Positions 16,904-25,624 of a DNA stretch of 64,000 nucleotides are shown piece after piece; within the stretch, counting starts at the first letter, position 1, and each line of letters starts with the position of its first letter. This DNA is from Pseudomonadota bacterium (GTDB lineage Bacteria; Pseudomonadota; Alphaproteobacteria; SP197): contig JBCCIS010000014.1 in the NCBI GenBank assembly GCA_039028155.1, forward strand, positions 36,954 to 100,953. The letters are read 5' to 3'. A program made the translations under genes and the position numbers. Under the pieces are notes generated by a model. It did no database searches, was not told the DNA's origin, and saw nothing but the letters and a program-made list of their open reading frames with translations.

Positions 16904-16947
16904 TCAGACGGATGGGAGCAGGCGTCTCCGCTAGCCTGTTGCTCGTC

Positions 16948-17541
16948 TCAGGCCATACAGGCCCTTAGATCCGCGATGATGGCTCTCGATTGCCGGCATT
17001 CGATCAGACCGTTGCGGCAGATGAACTGAAGCGGCTCGTCCCCAGGAGAAGGAGCTCCGCCCTCGATCGTGATCGCGCTCAAGCCGCCGGCCGCGCCGAC
17101 GCCTGTGCGCACCAGACAGTCGAGTTTGTTGTCCAGGATCAAGGCCAGGTCCGACGTGCTGCGGTTGTCACTGACGAAGTTGTCGAGTGCAGATGAGTGG
17201 CGTGGCCATCTCTTGGGCAGCATGCCGGCGGCTTTAGGGCACAGGCCGAGTAAGAACTTTCTGGCATTGAGGTCCGGCGCGATCGCTTCAGTCGCTTCGG
17301 TCAGGTCCTCTAGGGCGCGTGAGATCCTGGGGTGATAGGCCTCGCCTTCCTCCGTCAGCAGGAGCCCGTGAGGCAAGCGGCGAAACAGCGCGATGCCGAG
17401 TGACGTCTCCAGCTTCTTGACTTGCTGGCTCACCGCACCCGCGGTCACGCCAAGTTCGTTCGCCGCAAGCTTAAAACTCAGGTTCCGGGCCGCCGCTTCA
17501 AAGGCGCGCAATCCGTTCAGTGGGGGGATTCTGTACGTCAT
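16948..17541 (-). CDS. LysR/GcvA-like regulator with a shortened effector domain
   Basis: The 197-residue protein has an intact LTTR DNA-binding domain (LNGLRAFEAAARNLSFKLAA, then LGVTAGAVSQQVKKLETSLG and LFRRLPHGLLLTEEGEAY) like GcvA. The family is normally about 300 residues. Here the effector part is only about 105 residues. It keeps a first-lobe stretch (DLALILDNKLDCLVRTGVG) and a stretch resembling the extreme C-terminus (LQFICRNGLIECRQSRAIIA), so about 100 residues of the middle seem to be deleted in frame. Ligand binding is therefore doubtful and the gene may be decaying or a DNA-binding-only regulator. Codon use is less G+C-rich than in its neighbours. Confidence 0.72.
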   Translation of the reverse strand: MTYRIPPLNGLRAFEAAARNLSFKLAANELGVTAGAVSQQVKKLETSLGIALFRRLPHGLLLTEEGEAYHPRISRALEDLTEATEAIAPDLNARKFLLGLCPKAAGMLPKRWPRHSSALDNFVSDNRSTSDLALILDNKLDCLVRTGVGAAGGLSAITIEGGAPSPGDEPLQFICRNGLIECRQSRAIIADLRACMA

Positions 17542-17689
17542 TGTTTCCTCGGCGCGGAAAACAGCATGCTTAGGAGTGGCGCTCGACTCAGTTTTTCTAA
17601 GCCTGGGCGAGAGATCTTCTGATTTGCTCGGTGTCCGGAGAGGCTTTCAGTCTTCCCGCTCCCAATCGGTCTAGCTCGGAGCGGCCCAT

Positions 17690-18187
17690 ATGGTCAAAGA
17701 ACAAGCCAATCGGAATCCCAACCCCCTCGTTTACAACGCCATCAAAGACCGCGGCAGGATGTATCTGACGGTTTTTCGTGAACTCAAAGAGCGTTATGGC
17801 GAAGACGAAGCCATCAGCGTGATGCGCGCCGCGAGCTATGCCTACGGCAAGCCGATTGGCGAAGCGCTGGCGTGTTTCGCGCCGCGTGACTTTGCCGGCA
17901 TGGCCGAGGGCTTCGCTAGATCCCCCGACGACGGCGCGACGTTCTTGCCCGATGTAAGGCGCCTCGACGACACCTGCCTGGAGGTTCAGATGATGAGCTG
18001 TCCGATCAAGGACGCCTGGGTCGAGGCCGGCTGCAGCGACGCTGAAATCGGCACGCTCCTGCATTGCGCCTCGGCGCTCGACGAAGCCACGTTGGAGACG
18101 GCGGGTTTTGCCTATGAGATCGAGTTGTGGTCGCCCGGCAAGGAAGGTTGCTGCCTGACCAGGATCACCGAGAAAACCGGCACCTGA
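17690..18187 (+). CDS. L-2-amino-thiazoline-4-carboxylate hydrolase family protein
   Basis: The 165-residue protein resembles the small family named after the ATC hydrolase of L-cysteine synthesis from aminothiazoline carboxylate. Characteristic features are MMSCPIKDAWVEAGCSDAEI, LLHCASALDEATLETAGFAY and a C-terminal GCCLTRI, including the conserved Cys residues. Most members are uncharacterised and the ATC reaction itself has been shown for few, so the annotation is at family level. A GGAG lies 8 nt before the ATG. It is divergent from the shortened LysR gene, which may regulate it, and precedes the SprT-like gene by 61 bp. Confidence 0.75.
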   Translation: MVKEQANRNPNPLVYNAIKDRGRMYLTVFRELKERYGEDEAISVMRAASYAYGKPIGEALACFAPRDFAGMAEGFARSPDDGATFLPDVRRLDDTCLEVQMMSCPIKDAWVEAGCSDAEIGTLLHCASALDEATLETAGFAYEIELWSPGKEGCCLTRITEKTGT

Positions 18188-18248
18188 AACACTGCCCTGG
18201 GGATAGTTGACTGGACAACGATGCGTCGGACCATCACCTTCACGAGCG

Positions 18249-18782
18249 ATGACGCAGCGTGTCCGTGGCGGCTCTCTTCTGGGCCGCGTTGAAGAAGTCG
18301 CAGCCCATTGGGGCGTTCTCGAGCAGTTGGCGCGGGCCAACCGCTACGGTGCGGCCTATGAAGCCTGCCTGGCGTCGCGCGTTGAAATCTCCGCGCGTGG
18401 CAAGCTCTGTGCCGGCAAGGCCTATACGTCTGAAAAGCGCATCGTTCTGCACCGCGATCTGTTGCCGGCGGGACGCGAGAGCGATCGCGACGCGACGTTC
18501 CTGCACGAATGCGCGCACATCCTGGCGGACCTTCACTACGGCAAATCGTGCAAGCACGGACCGTTGTGGCGCGCCACCATGGTCATGATCGGCGAGCTAC
18601 CGGTCGTGCATCACGACATCCCCTATCTGTCGCGCGAGAGCCAGGCCTCTGTCATCTGGCGCTGCGTTGCCTGCGGCGAGCTCTATCACTTCGTTCGCAA
18701 GCCGCGCCGGCGCATCCAAGACTGCCGCTGCAGCACCTGCGGCGAAGAACGCGGCGTGCTGGAGCGCGTGCCTGTCGACTAG
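18249..18782 (+). CDS. SprT-like zinc metalloprotease-fold protein
   Basis: I chose the ATG at 18249; an in-frame TTG at 18207 would add 14 residues. The 177-residue product has the SprT zinc-protease core: FLHECAHILADLHYG (His86, Glu87, His90), then CKHGPLWRATM (third His ligand at 103). A C-terminal zinc ribbon follows (RCVACGELY at about 138-146 and CRCSTCGEERG). The layout matches the SprT/Spartan family, whose eukaryotic members cleave DNA-bound proteins; bacterial members are little studied. It has no signal peptide. The HExxH variant HECAH is standard for this family, so it is probably active. Confidence 0.82.
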   Translation: MTQRVRGGSLLGRVEEVAAHWGVLEQLARANRYGAAYEACLASRVEISARGKLCAGKAYTSEKRIVLHRDLLPAGRESDRDATFLHECAHILADLHYGKSCKHGPLWRATMVMIGELPVVHHDIPYLSRESQASVIWRCVACGELYHFVRKPRRRIQDCRCSTCGEERGVLERVPVD

Positions 18783-18791
18783 ACTGTCGGT

Positions 18792-19805
18792 TCAGCGAAA
18801 CGGCGCCAGATTGTCCAGGAACTGTTGTGCGCAACGCTGCCAGGAATAGGTCATCGCGTGGTCGCGGCAGGTTTCGCGGGGTATGGCGAGCGCCTCGGTA
18901 GCCGCGGTCTTCAGATCGTCATGCAGCACGCCCGCGCCTGAGCCGTCGACCACGTCGAGCGGGCCTGGCACCGGATAGGCCGCGACCGGCACGCCGGCCG
19001 CCATGGCTTCCAGCAGCACCAGGCCGAAGGTGTCGGTGCGGCTGGGGAAGACAAAGACGTCCGCGTCGGCATAGTGCCGGGCCAGTTCCTCGCCGTGTTT
19101 GGCGCCGGTGAAGACGACGTTGGGATGTTCGCCGGCCAGTTGCTTGCGTTGCGGGCCGTCGCCGACGACCACCTTGCTGCCCGGCAGATCGAGCGCCAGG
19201 AACGCGCCGATGTTCTTTTCCACCGCGACGCGCCCGACGTAGAGATGGATAGGGCGCGGTAAGGACGTCAGCGACGTCGTTTCGCTGATCAGTTCGCGCG
19301 GCCGGAACAGCTCGGTATCGACGCCGCGCGTCCAGTCCCTGATGTTGTCGAAGCCACGCGTCTCAAGGTCGCGCCGGATCGTCCGGGTCGCCACCATGAT
19401 ACCTTCGCCGGCGCCATGGAAGCGGCGCAGCAGGCGATAGAGCCAGCCCGGCGGGATGCCGCTGCGGGCATGGACGTATTCGGGGAAGCGGGTGTGGAAC
19501 GACGTCGTGAATGGCTGGCCGCGACGCCGGCAGTAACCGCGCGCCGCCCAACCCAAAGGCCCTTCGGTGGCGATATGGATGGCGTCGGGCGCCGCCTCGT
19601 CGAGCCGTAGGCGCACGCCGCGGCCCGGCAGCACCGCCAGGCGGATCTCCGGATAGGTCGGGCAGGGCAGGTTGGTGAAGAGGTCGGGCGAGATGACGGT
19701 GACCGCGTGGTCCATCGTCTGGAGTTCCCGTTTAACGCGCGACAGCGTCCTGACGACGCCGTTCACTTGCGGGAACCAGGCGTCGGTCACGATGGCGATG
19801 CGCAT
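18792..19805 (-). CDS. Glycosyltransferase, probably Agt-like glycolipid synthase
   Basis: The 337-residue GT4-type protein starts at the ATG at 19805, whose first base is the last base of the upstream stop codon (TAATG). It has MRIAIVTDAWFPQVNGVVRT (donor-side loop), HIATEGPLGWAARGYC, FTTSFHTRFPEYV, the RGVDTELFRP segment and the donor-binding VFPSRTDTFGLVLLEAMAAG with its E-x7-E glutamate pair. The pairing with a PlcP-like phosphoesterase is the arrangement I know for Agt, which glycosylates diacylglycerol to replace phospholipids under phosphate shortage. The sugar donor and lipid acceptor are inference from context. It acts at the inner face of the cytoplasmic membrane. Confidence 0.8.
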   Translation of the reverse strand: MRIAIVTDAWFPQVNGVVRTLSRVKRELQTMDHAVTVISPDLFTNLPCPTYPEIRLAVLPGRGVRLRLDEAAPDAIHIATEGPLGWAARGYCRRRGQPFTTSFHTRFPEYVHARSGIPPGWLYRLLRRFHGAGEGIMVATRTIRRDLETRGFDNIRDWTRGVDTELFRPRELISETTSLTSLPRPIHLYVGRVAVEKNIGAFLALDLPGSKVVVGDGPQRKQLAGEHPNVVFTGAKHGEELARHYADADVFVFPSRTDTFGLVLLEAMAAGVPVAAYPVPGPLDVVDGSGAGVLHDDLKTAATEALAIPRETCRDHAMTYSWQRCAQQFLDNLAPFR

Positions 19806-20617
19806 TAGCCGGGAACGGGGACGTTGGTTGTGCGGCGCATGCGCGGCGGTTTGGCGGAGACGTTTTGGGGCGTCGACCAGTGAATGATCTCCAGCCGGCC
19901 GTCTGAGTGTTCGACAAGGGCCGAGCAACTCTCCACCCAGTCGCCGTCGTTGCAGTAGAGTATGCCATCGATCTCGCGGATCTCAGCCTTATGGATGTGC
20001 CCGCAAACGACACCGTCGACATCGCGCCGGCGTGCTTCCTCGGCGACCACATGTTCGAACCGGTCGACATACTTGACCGCGTTCTTCACCGTGTTCTTCA
20101 GATAGGCCGACAGCGACCAGTATCCGAAGCCCAGCCGGCGGCGCACCACGTTGAACCAGATGTTGAGGGCGAGCACGGTGTTGTAGGCCCAGTCGCCGAA
20201 CAGCGCCAGCCACTTGGCGTGTTTCACGACGCCGTCGAACTCGTCGCCGTGCAGCACCAGAAGACGCCGGCCGTCGGCCGTCGTATGGACGATCTCGCCG
20301 GCGACATGGACGCCGCCGAACTGATGGCCGGCATAGTCCCTCAGCGCTTCGTCGTGATTGCCGGGAATGTAGATGACCTTGGTGCCCTTGCGCGCCTTGC
20401 GCAAAAGCTTCTGCACCACGTCGTTATGGCTCTGCGCCCAGAACCATGACTTCTTCAGGCGCCAGCCGTCGACGATGTCGCCGACGAGATAGAGATACTC
20501 CGATTCCGTGTGACGCAGGAAGTCCAGCAGCATCTCTGCCTGGCACCCCCGCGTTCCCAGATGAATGTCGGAAATCCAAATTGAACGGTACCGGCTTGGT
20601 GACCGATGGCCATGCAT
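19805..20617 (-). CDS. Metallophosphoesterase, PlcP/LpxH-like
   Basis: The 270-residue protein has every metal motif of the calcineurin-type fold: WISDIHLGTRG (Asp, His), LVGDIVDGW (Asp), IPGNHDEALRDY (Asn, His), VLHGDEFDGV (His) and VCGHIHKAEI (His-x-His). Two readings are possible: LpxH-like UDP-diacylglucosamine hydrolase, or PlcP, the related phospholipase C that turns phosphatidylcholine and phosphatidylethanolamine into diacylglycerol. The SDIHLGTRGCQAEMLLDFL start and the coupled glycosyltransferase downstream favour PlcP. PlcP is normally Pho-regulated; I saw no convincing Pho box in the 165 bp upstream. Confidence is high for the fold and moderate for the PlcP assignment. Confidence 0.8.
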   Translation of the reverse strand: MHGHRSPSRYRSIWISDIHLGTRGCQAEMLLDFLRHTESEYLYLVGDIVDGWRLKKSWFWAQSHNDVVQKLLRKARKGTKVIYIPGNHDEALRDYAGHQFGGVHVAGEIVHTTADGRRLLVLHGDEFDGVVKHAKWLALFGDWAYNTVLALNIWFNVVRRRLGFGYWSLSAYLKNTVKNAVKYVDRFEHVVAEEARRRDVDGVVCGHIHKAEIREIDGILYCNDGDWVESCSALVEHSDGRLEIIHWSTPQNVSAKPPRMRRTTNVPVPG

Positions 20618-20782
20618 ACCCCAAATCCGCCGCTTCCAGTTGCGAGAGGTCGACGCGTTGATCGCCGGGGGTCTAACAAGACTTGGTGTAAGATTTGCGA
20701 AAGCGGCACAATAGAAGTGCCTTTAAGACAGAAACTTCATCGAACGGTCACGCAACCGCAACATGGCGGGACGACGTGACGC

Positions 20783-21691
20783 TCAGACGGCCCGGGGCAG
20801 GGCCGTGCCGTTATCGGAGGATGTCACCTTGACCTCGACATTCATGCCCAGCAGATCACCGCGGTCACCGATGAAGGTGCCTTGAAGCGGCACCGCCTGT
20901 TCAGGCGTGCGCGCGACGCCAACGCGGAACAGGTTGGCGCCGCCGACCATGCCGTTGGTCGGGTCGAACTCGACCCAGCCGGCGCCGGGCAGGTAGATCT
21001 GCGCCCACGCGTGTGTAGAGCCCGCGCCGCGCAGGCCCTGGTTCGCCCCGCCGTCAAGCGCGGGGTCATAGACATAGCCGGTGACGAAGCGCGCGGCGAG
21101 GCCCAGGCTGCGCGCGGCCTCCATCAAGAACACAGCGTAATCGCGACAACTGCCGCTGCCCAGGTTCAGTGTCTCGATCGGCGTCTGCACCCCGTGCAGT
21201 TCGCGCACCTGATAGGTGAACTCGTCCTTGATCGCGTTGGTCATCGCGACCAGAACTTCCTGCGTCGAGCTTCGGCCGCCCGGATTCAGGAAGCGTTGCG
21301 CCCAGGCATCGATCAGTCGCTCCGGATCGAAGTAGTAGCGCTCCGTCGTGCGCGTGAGATCCGGAAGTTCCTCCGGCGGATAGGTAAAGGGCAGGAAACT
21401 GGCAAACGGCTCAATGGGAAACTCGGTGGTCTGAACGCCGTAGTGTTCCAGCTCGATCGTACTCTCGAACCGCAGCTCGTCGGCCATGTCGTCGAAATTG
21501 GCGATCGTGATCGAGTTGCCGAAGACGTCGTGATACCAGCGGATGCGGGCCGCCGGTGAGATCGAGAGCTCGGTGTGGATCAGACGCAGGTCGTGACTGT
21601 CACGCGGCCGGAACATCAGTCGATGCTCACCAAAGCTGACCGGCTTGGCGTAGCGATAGGTCGTCACGTGATGAATGGTCAAACGGCGCAT
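20783..21691 (-). CDS. Bacterial transglutaminase-like cysteine protein
   Basis: The 302-residue protein has the N-terminal beta domain of bacterial transglutaminase-like proteins (HHVTTYRYAKPVSFGEHRLM, then RPRDSHDLRLI) followed by the catalytic core. The Cys-His-Asp triad is visible as GSGSCRDYAVFLMEAARSLG, GSTHAWAQIYLPGAGWVEFD and the Asp of DPTNG. These proteins are usually cytoplasmic peptidase or amidotransferase candidates found with alpha-E and circularly permuted ATP-grasp genes, as here (23199 and 24133 on the same strand). The set is thought to make or trim a peptide-like product that has not been identified. An unrelated gene on the opposite strand separates it from the other two. 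Confidence 0.86.
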   Translation of the reverse strand: MRRLTIHHVTTYRYAKPVSFGEHRLMFRPRDSHDLRLIHTELSISPAARIRWYHDVFGNSITIANFDDMADELRFESTIELEHYGVQTTEFPIEPFASFLPFTYPPEELPDLTRTTERYYFDPERLIDAWAQRFLNPGGRSSTQEVLVAMTNAIKDEFTYQVRELHGVQTPIETLNLGSGSCRDYAVFLMEAARSLGLAARFVTGYVYDPALDGGANQGLRGAGSTHAWAQIYLPGAGWVEFDPTNGMVGGANLFRVGVARTPEQAVPLQGTFIGDRGDLLGMNVEVKVTSSDNGTALPRAV

Positions 21692-21914
21692 CAGGGCTCA
21701 ATCGACGACGGCAAGGTGAAATCGTCAGGGCCGGCCTTTCCGCCGGCGCGCGGGATCATAGGCGGCTCGGGCCGCATTTGCCAATCGCTTGGCTGGTAGC
21801 TGGCTACCCCGGGAAAACAGTCAATTCTGGCCTGCTGAACACCCTCCTTTGGGGGAGGCGAATCTATGTTATACTACTATGGGTTGGATTGATTGCGCCT
21901 GGTTTGGAGCCGAT

Positions 21915-23183
21915 GTGAACCACCTTTCCGCATTGGGTGTCGGATGGCTGCTGGTGCTGGTTTGGCTCACTGGACCAGCGTTCGCGGACGCGCCGTTCAT
22001 CAACCCAGTCAAGCAAATCGTGCCTCTCGACGATGACGCCGCACTAATCGTCGCGGGCGGTGACATGTGGCAAGCGGCCGAAACCATCGATAATCGCTGG
22101 CAGCGCGCCATTCAGTCTTCCGAAGCTCTTCAGATTGATACGTCGCTGGCAGACCGTGACGACCCCAAGTACTCGCAATGGTTGACCGGTGTCGTCAACA
22201 CGGCCTTCGGCATCCTCATGCACTGCCAGGCACTTTCGCGAAACGGCTCCGGGCAAGTCGGGTTCATGATCGGCTGCACCGCGCGGTCGGATCAGTTACA
22301 CCGCGACTTCTGGTGCATCGGCAGTTTGGGCGAGGGGGCGACGAACGAACAAATCGATGATTGCGTCATCCACAATTCCGCTAAAGATGCATCTTGGGCA
22401 CCTTGGTTTCGTCGTTACACCGAGGCCGCGATTCTCGAAGCTGAAGGACGCTACGACGAAGCCCAAGACGCTTACTTAGAACTTCGCGAGCCTCTCTCCG
22501 GTGGCGTCCATGCGTACGAACGCCTCCTCCTTACATCTCAAGCTGAGTGGGCAACAGCGGCGTCCCTTGTTTGGGACTACATGACCACCCGTAGCACTCG
22601 GCTTCAGCTCATGACCGGTCAGTTGGCGCTGGATGGCTTACCGACGTTCACCGAGGTGCCGTACTGTGAAGCAATGGAACCCAATGTCTGCCCGGGCTCA
22701 TACTTGGCACTTCACGGCATGCTGAACTATGTGCGCGGCCAATCCGATACCGCAGAACGGCAACTGGCCGACGCTTTAAGGCGGCCCCAGCGGTGGATCG
22801 GTGTTGATCCATACGAGCACCCCTTGTTCTGGGTCGCCATGATTGCCCATCAGCGCAACGACGATCCAGGCGTGGCGCATGCGCTGAGACATCGAAACGA
22901 GCTCAGCATCGATCGTCCGCCGGATGTTGACTTCGTCCTCGACCTCTTCGCGGGCAACATGAGTGCCGTCATGATGGCGACCGACGATATGAGCAGCATC
23001 CAGGCGTGCCAAACTGCAGGCTGTCGCTTTTTCCTGGCGCAATACCTTCGAGGCATCGGCCATTCTCAGGAGGCAGAACGGTTGATGGTGCAATCTGCGG
23101 AGGATTGTCAGGGATCACAGTCATTCATGTGCGGGATAGTCCATGCAAGCGGTGCAGGTGCTATCGATGCGGCAATACCCTAA
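21915..23183 (+). CDS. Unknown exported protein
   Basis: The GTG at 21915 was chosen because GGAG lies 6 nt upstream and the frame then opens with an ideal signal peptide (MNHLSALGVGWLLVLVWLTG, cleavage after PAFA). An upstream ATG at 21879 lacks a ribosome-binding site. The 422-residue product has several Cys pairs (MHCQALSRNG, IGCTARS, VPYCEAMEPNVCPG, IQACQTAGCRFF), consistent with disulfides in the periplasm, and Ala-rich helical hairpins (EAEGRYDEAQDAYLELREP) resembling TPR or Sel1-like repeats near the middle and end. I recognise no enzyme motif. Its base composition is visibly less G+C-rich than its neighbours, and it splits a conserved gene set. Confidence 0.75.
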   Translation: MNHLSALGVGWLLVLVWLTGPAFADAPFINPVKQIVPLDDDAALIVAGGDMWQAAETIDNRWQRAIQSSEALQIDTSLADRDDPKYSQWLTGVVNTAFGILMHCQALSRNGSGQVGFMIGCTARSDQLHRDFWCIGSLGEGATNEQIDDCVIHNSAKDASWAPWFRRYTEAAILEAEGRYDEAQDAYLELREPLSGGVHAYERLLLTSQAEWATAASLVWDYMTTRSTRLQLMTGQLALDGLPTFTEVPYCEAMEPNVCPGSYLALHGMLNYVRGQSDTAERQLADALRRPQRWIGVDPYEHPLFWVAMIAHQRNDDPGVAHALRHRNELSIDRPPDVDFVLDLFAGNMSAVMMATDDMSSIQACQTAGCRFFLAQYLRGIGHSQEAERLMVQSAEDCQGSQSFMCGIVHASGAGAIDAAIP

Positions 23184-23198
23184 GAAGCAAGCGTTTGT

Positions 23199-24140
23199 TT
23201 AGTGAAAGAAGCGCTCGACCAATTCGTTTGAGAAACTGTCGAGCTCGCGCTGCAGGTCGTCGACAAAGGCGTTGAGGCCCAGGCGGCGGACCTCCTGGAC
23301 GTTGCCGGCGTGGATCAGATCCTGCAACGGCGCCAGGTTGTCGCGCAGATCCTGGGCGGCCGTCAGGTTGGCCTTGGCCAAGCCGGCCAGCAACGTATCC
23401 ACCCGGTCCAGGCACGAGATGACCGAGCGCGGGAAGCCGTCATTGAAAAAGAAGAACTCGATGACGCGGTCCGGTTCGATGCCGCGTGGATGAACGCGGC
23501 GGAAGGCATGATAGCCGGCGGCCGAGCGCAACAATGCGTTCCACTGGGAGATATCCGCGGCAACCTCGGCCTCGCCGATCGGGTTCTCCAGCAGATGGGA
23601 TTTGATATCCACCAGGCGCGATGTCTGGCCGGCGCGTTCGATGTGTTTGCCCAGCAGGTAAAAGTACCAGACCTGATCGCGATAAAGCGTACCCTGCACG
23701 ATACCGGCATGGGTCTGGCAACTCTCCTTGATCGTCGCGCAGACCCGCGACAGATTGTTCAGCCGGATGTCGCGACGGTTCAGTTCGGTGATCCAGCCGT
23801 GGAACACGTTCAACTGCGTCCACATTTCCGTGCTGATGACATGACGCATGGTGCGCGCGTTCTCGCGCGCGTGGATGATGCTGGCGATGATCGAACTCGG
23901 GTTGTCGCGGTCGATCGTATAGAAGTGCACGACCCGATCTACGGCGGCCCGTTTGTGTCGGCTGAAGAACAGGTCCTCGTCGGCATGCAGCCTGACGATC
24001 GGCAGCCAGCTCTCCTCCTCCGTGCCGCCGCGCGCGAAGGTCTCGTTGACGTCCAGGATGCGCGCCAAATTCTCCGCGCGTTCCATGTAACGCCCGGTCC
24101 AGAACGCGTTCGCCGCGAACCGTGCCAGCAGATTACGCAA
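23199..24140 (-). CDS. Alpha-E domain protein
   Basis: The 313-residue all-helical protein begins MRNLLARFAANAFWTGRYME then RAENLARILDVNETFARG, the hallmark start of the alpha-E family. It continues with NARTMRHVISTEMWTQLN, LGKHIERAGQTSRLVD and FFFNDGFPRSVISCLDRV, all typical. Its first 8 nt overlap the end of the ATP-grasp gene, so the two are translationally coupled. Family members nearly always sit with a circularly permuted ATP-grasp enzyme and a transglutaminase-like protein, presumably forming one biosynthetic or modifying complex. No biochemical role is established that I can name. Confidence 0.88.
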   Translation of the reverse strand: MRNLLARFAANAFWTGRYMERAENLARILDVNETFARGGTEEESWLPIVRLHADEDLFFSRHKRAAVDRVVHFYTIDRDNPSSIIASIIHARENARTMRHVISTEMWTQLNVFHGWITELNRRDIRLNNLSRVCATIKESCQTHAGIVQGTLYRDQVWYFYLLGKHIERAGQTSRLVDIKSHLLENPIGEAEVAADISQWNALLRSAAGYHAFRRVHPRGIEPDRVIEFFFFNDGFPRSVISCLDRVDTLLAGLAKANLTAAQDLRDNLAPLQDLIHAGNVQEVRRLGLNAFVDDLQRELDSFSNELVERFFH

Positions 24141-25578
24141 GGACCCAGGTATCCTTTGAACCGCCGCCCTGAGACGAATTCACGACCAGGGAGCCACGCG
24201 GCAGCGCGACGCGGGAGAGGCCGCCGGGCAAGACCCACGTGTCCTTGCCGGTCACGGCGAACGGACGCAGATCGACATGGCGCGGCTCCAGCCCATCGCC
24301 GATCAAGGTCGGGCAGACGGAAAGATGCACCATCGGCTGGCTGATATAGTTGGCGGGATCCTTCTTGACCGCCGCGCGGCACTGCGCGAGCTGGCGCTTG
24401 CTGGCGTGGGGGCCGACGGTGATGCCGTAGCCGCCGGACTCGCCGACCGGCTTCACCACCAGTTTCTCCAGGTGGTCCAGCGTATAGGCTAGCCCTTCCT
24501 TTTCGCGGCAGATATGGGTCGGCACATTGGCGATGATCGGATCTTCATCCAGGTAGTACCGGATGATGCGCGGCATATAGGCATAGACCGCCTTATCGTC
24601 TGCGACGCCCGTGCCGATCGCGTTGGCCAGCCCGACATTGCCGCGCGCGTAGGCCGCCATGACGCCGGGCACGCCCAGCATGCTCGCCGGATTGAAGGCC
24701 TTGGGGTCCAGGAAGTCGTCGCTGATGCGCCGATAGATGGTGTCGACCCGCGCTGGTCCCTCGGTCGTCTTCATGTAGACGCGGTCGTTCTCGACAAACA
24801 GATCGCTGCCTTCGACCAGTGGCACGCCCATCTCGCGGGCCAGGAAGATGTGCTCGAAATAGGCGGAGTTGTAGACACCCGGCGACAGCAGGACGACCTG
24901 GGCCTCCTGCCGGTTTGGCGGCGCGATCTCGACCAGGGCCTGATGCAGCCGAACGCCATAGTCGGAGACCGGCAGGATATCGATGCCTTCCGACAGATCG
25001 GGGAAGGCGCGCATCATCATGTGCCGGTTCTCGACAACATAGGAGACGCCGGACGGGCAGCGGCCGTTGTCCTCCAGCACGTTGAACTTACCCTTTTCGT
25101 CGCGCACCAGATCGATGCCGCATATGTGCACATAGGTGCCGTGCGGCACCGCGAGCCCCTCCATCGCCGGCTGATAGTTCTCGTTGCCCAGAACCAGATC
25201 CTTGGGCACCACGCCGTCCTTCAGGATCATCTTGTCGTGATAGACGTCGTGCAGAAACAGGTTGATGGCGGCGACGCGCTGCTTGACGCCGCTGTCGATG
25301 ATCTCCCAGTCCTCATGGGACAGCGGACGCGGCACGACATCGAAGGGCAAAATGCGATCGATCGCATTCTTGTCGGAGTAGACGGTAAACGTGATGCCCA
25401 GATTGTGCAGTTCGCGCTCGGCGTCGCTGGCGCGTTGCTTCAGGTCGTTGATATCGAGTGCTGAAAGTCGCTTTCGGATCAGCGCGGCATGGCGCGCCGG
25501 GTGGCCGCGCCTTCCGGAAAGTTCACACCAATCGCTTCCTGCACTATACCCGCTGAGCAGGCCTCGCCGTCGCCCCAT
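24133..25578 (-). CDS. Circularly permuted type 2 ATP-grasp protein
   Basis: The 481-residue protein starts at the ATG at 25578; a longer in-frame start at 25611 exists. Family features: LFLHDVYHDKMILKDGVVPK, the strongly conserved GIDLVRDEKGKFNVLEDN and CPSGVSYVVENRHMMMRAFP. The ATP-grasp elements are IYRRISDDFLDPKAFN and LEKLVVKPVGESGGYGITVG (nucleotide-binding lysine and glycine-rich loop), followed by FAVTGKDTWVLPGGLSRVA. Such enzymes probably form an amide or peptide bond using ATP, and the alpha-E and transglutaminase genes nearby are likely to act on the same product, which is unknown. It is divergent from the small membrane protein gene at 25625. Confidence 0.88.
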   Translation of the reverse strand: MGRRRGLLSGYSAGSDWCELSGRRGHPARHAALIRKRLSALDINDLKQRASDAERELHNLGITFTVYSDKNAIDRILPFDVVPRPLSHEDWEIIDSGVKQRVAAINLFLHDVYHDKMILKDGVVPKDLVLGNENYQPAMEGLAVPHGTYVHICGIDLVRDEKGKFNVLEDNGRCPSGVSYVVENRHMMMRAFPDLSEGIDILPVSDYGVRLHQALVEIAPPNRQEAQVVLLSPGVYNSAYFEHIFLAREMGVPLVEGSDLFVENDRVYMKTTEGPARVDTIYRRISDDFLDPKAFNPASMLGVPGVMAAYARGNVGLANAIGTGVADDKAVYAYMPRIIRYYLDEDPIIANVPTHICREKEGLAYTLDHLEKLVVKPVGESGGYGITVGPHASKRQLAQCRAAVKKDPANYISQPMVHLSVCPTLIGDGLEPRHVDLRPFAVTGKDTWVLPGGLSRVALPRGSLVVNSSQGGGSKDTWVLA

Positions 25579-25624
25579 GTAGTCTGTATAGCACAAGGGC
25601 GAGGGCGACACACGAAGGAGCAGG

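Noticed and set aside
20618..20782. Pho box upstream of the PlcP-like gene
   Set aside because: Only one half site is close to consensus, so I do not call it.
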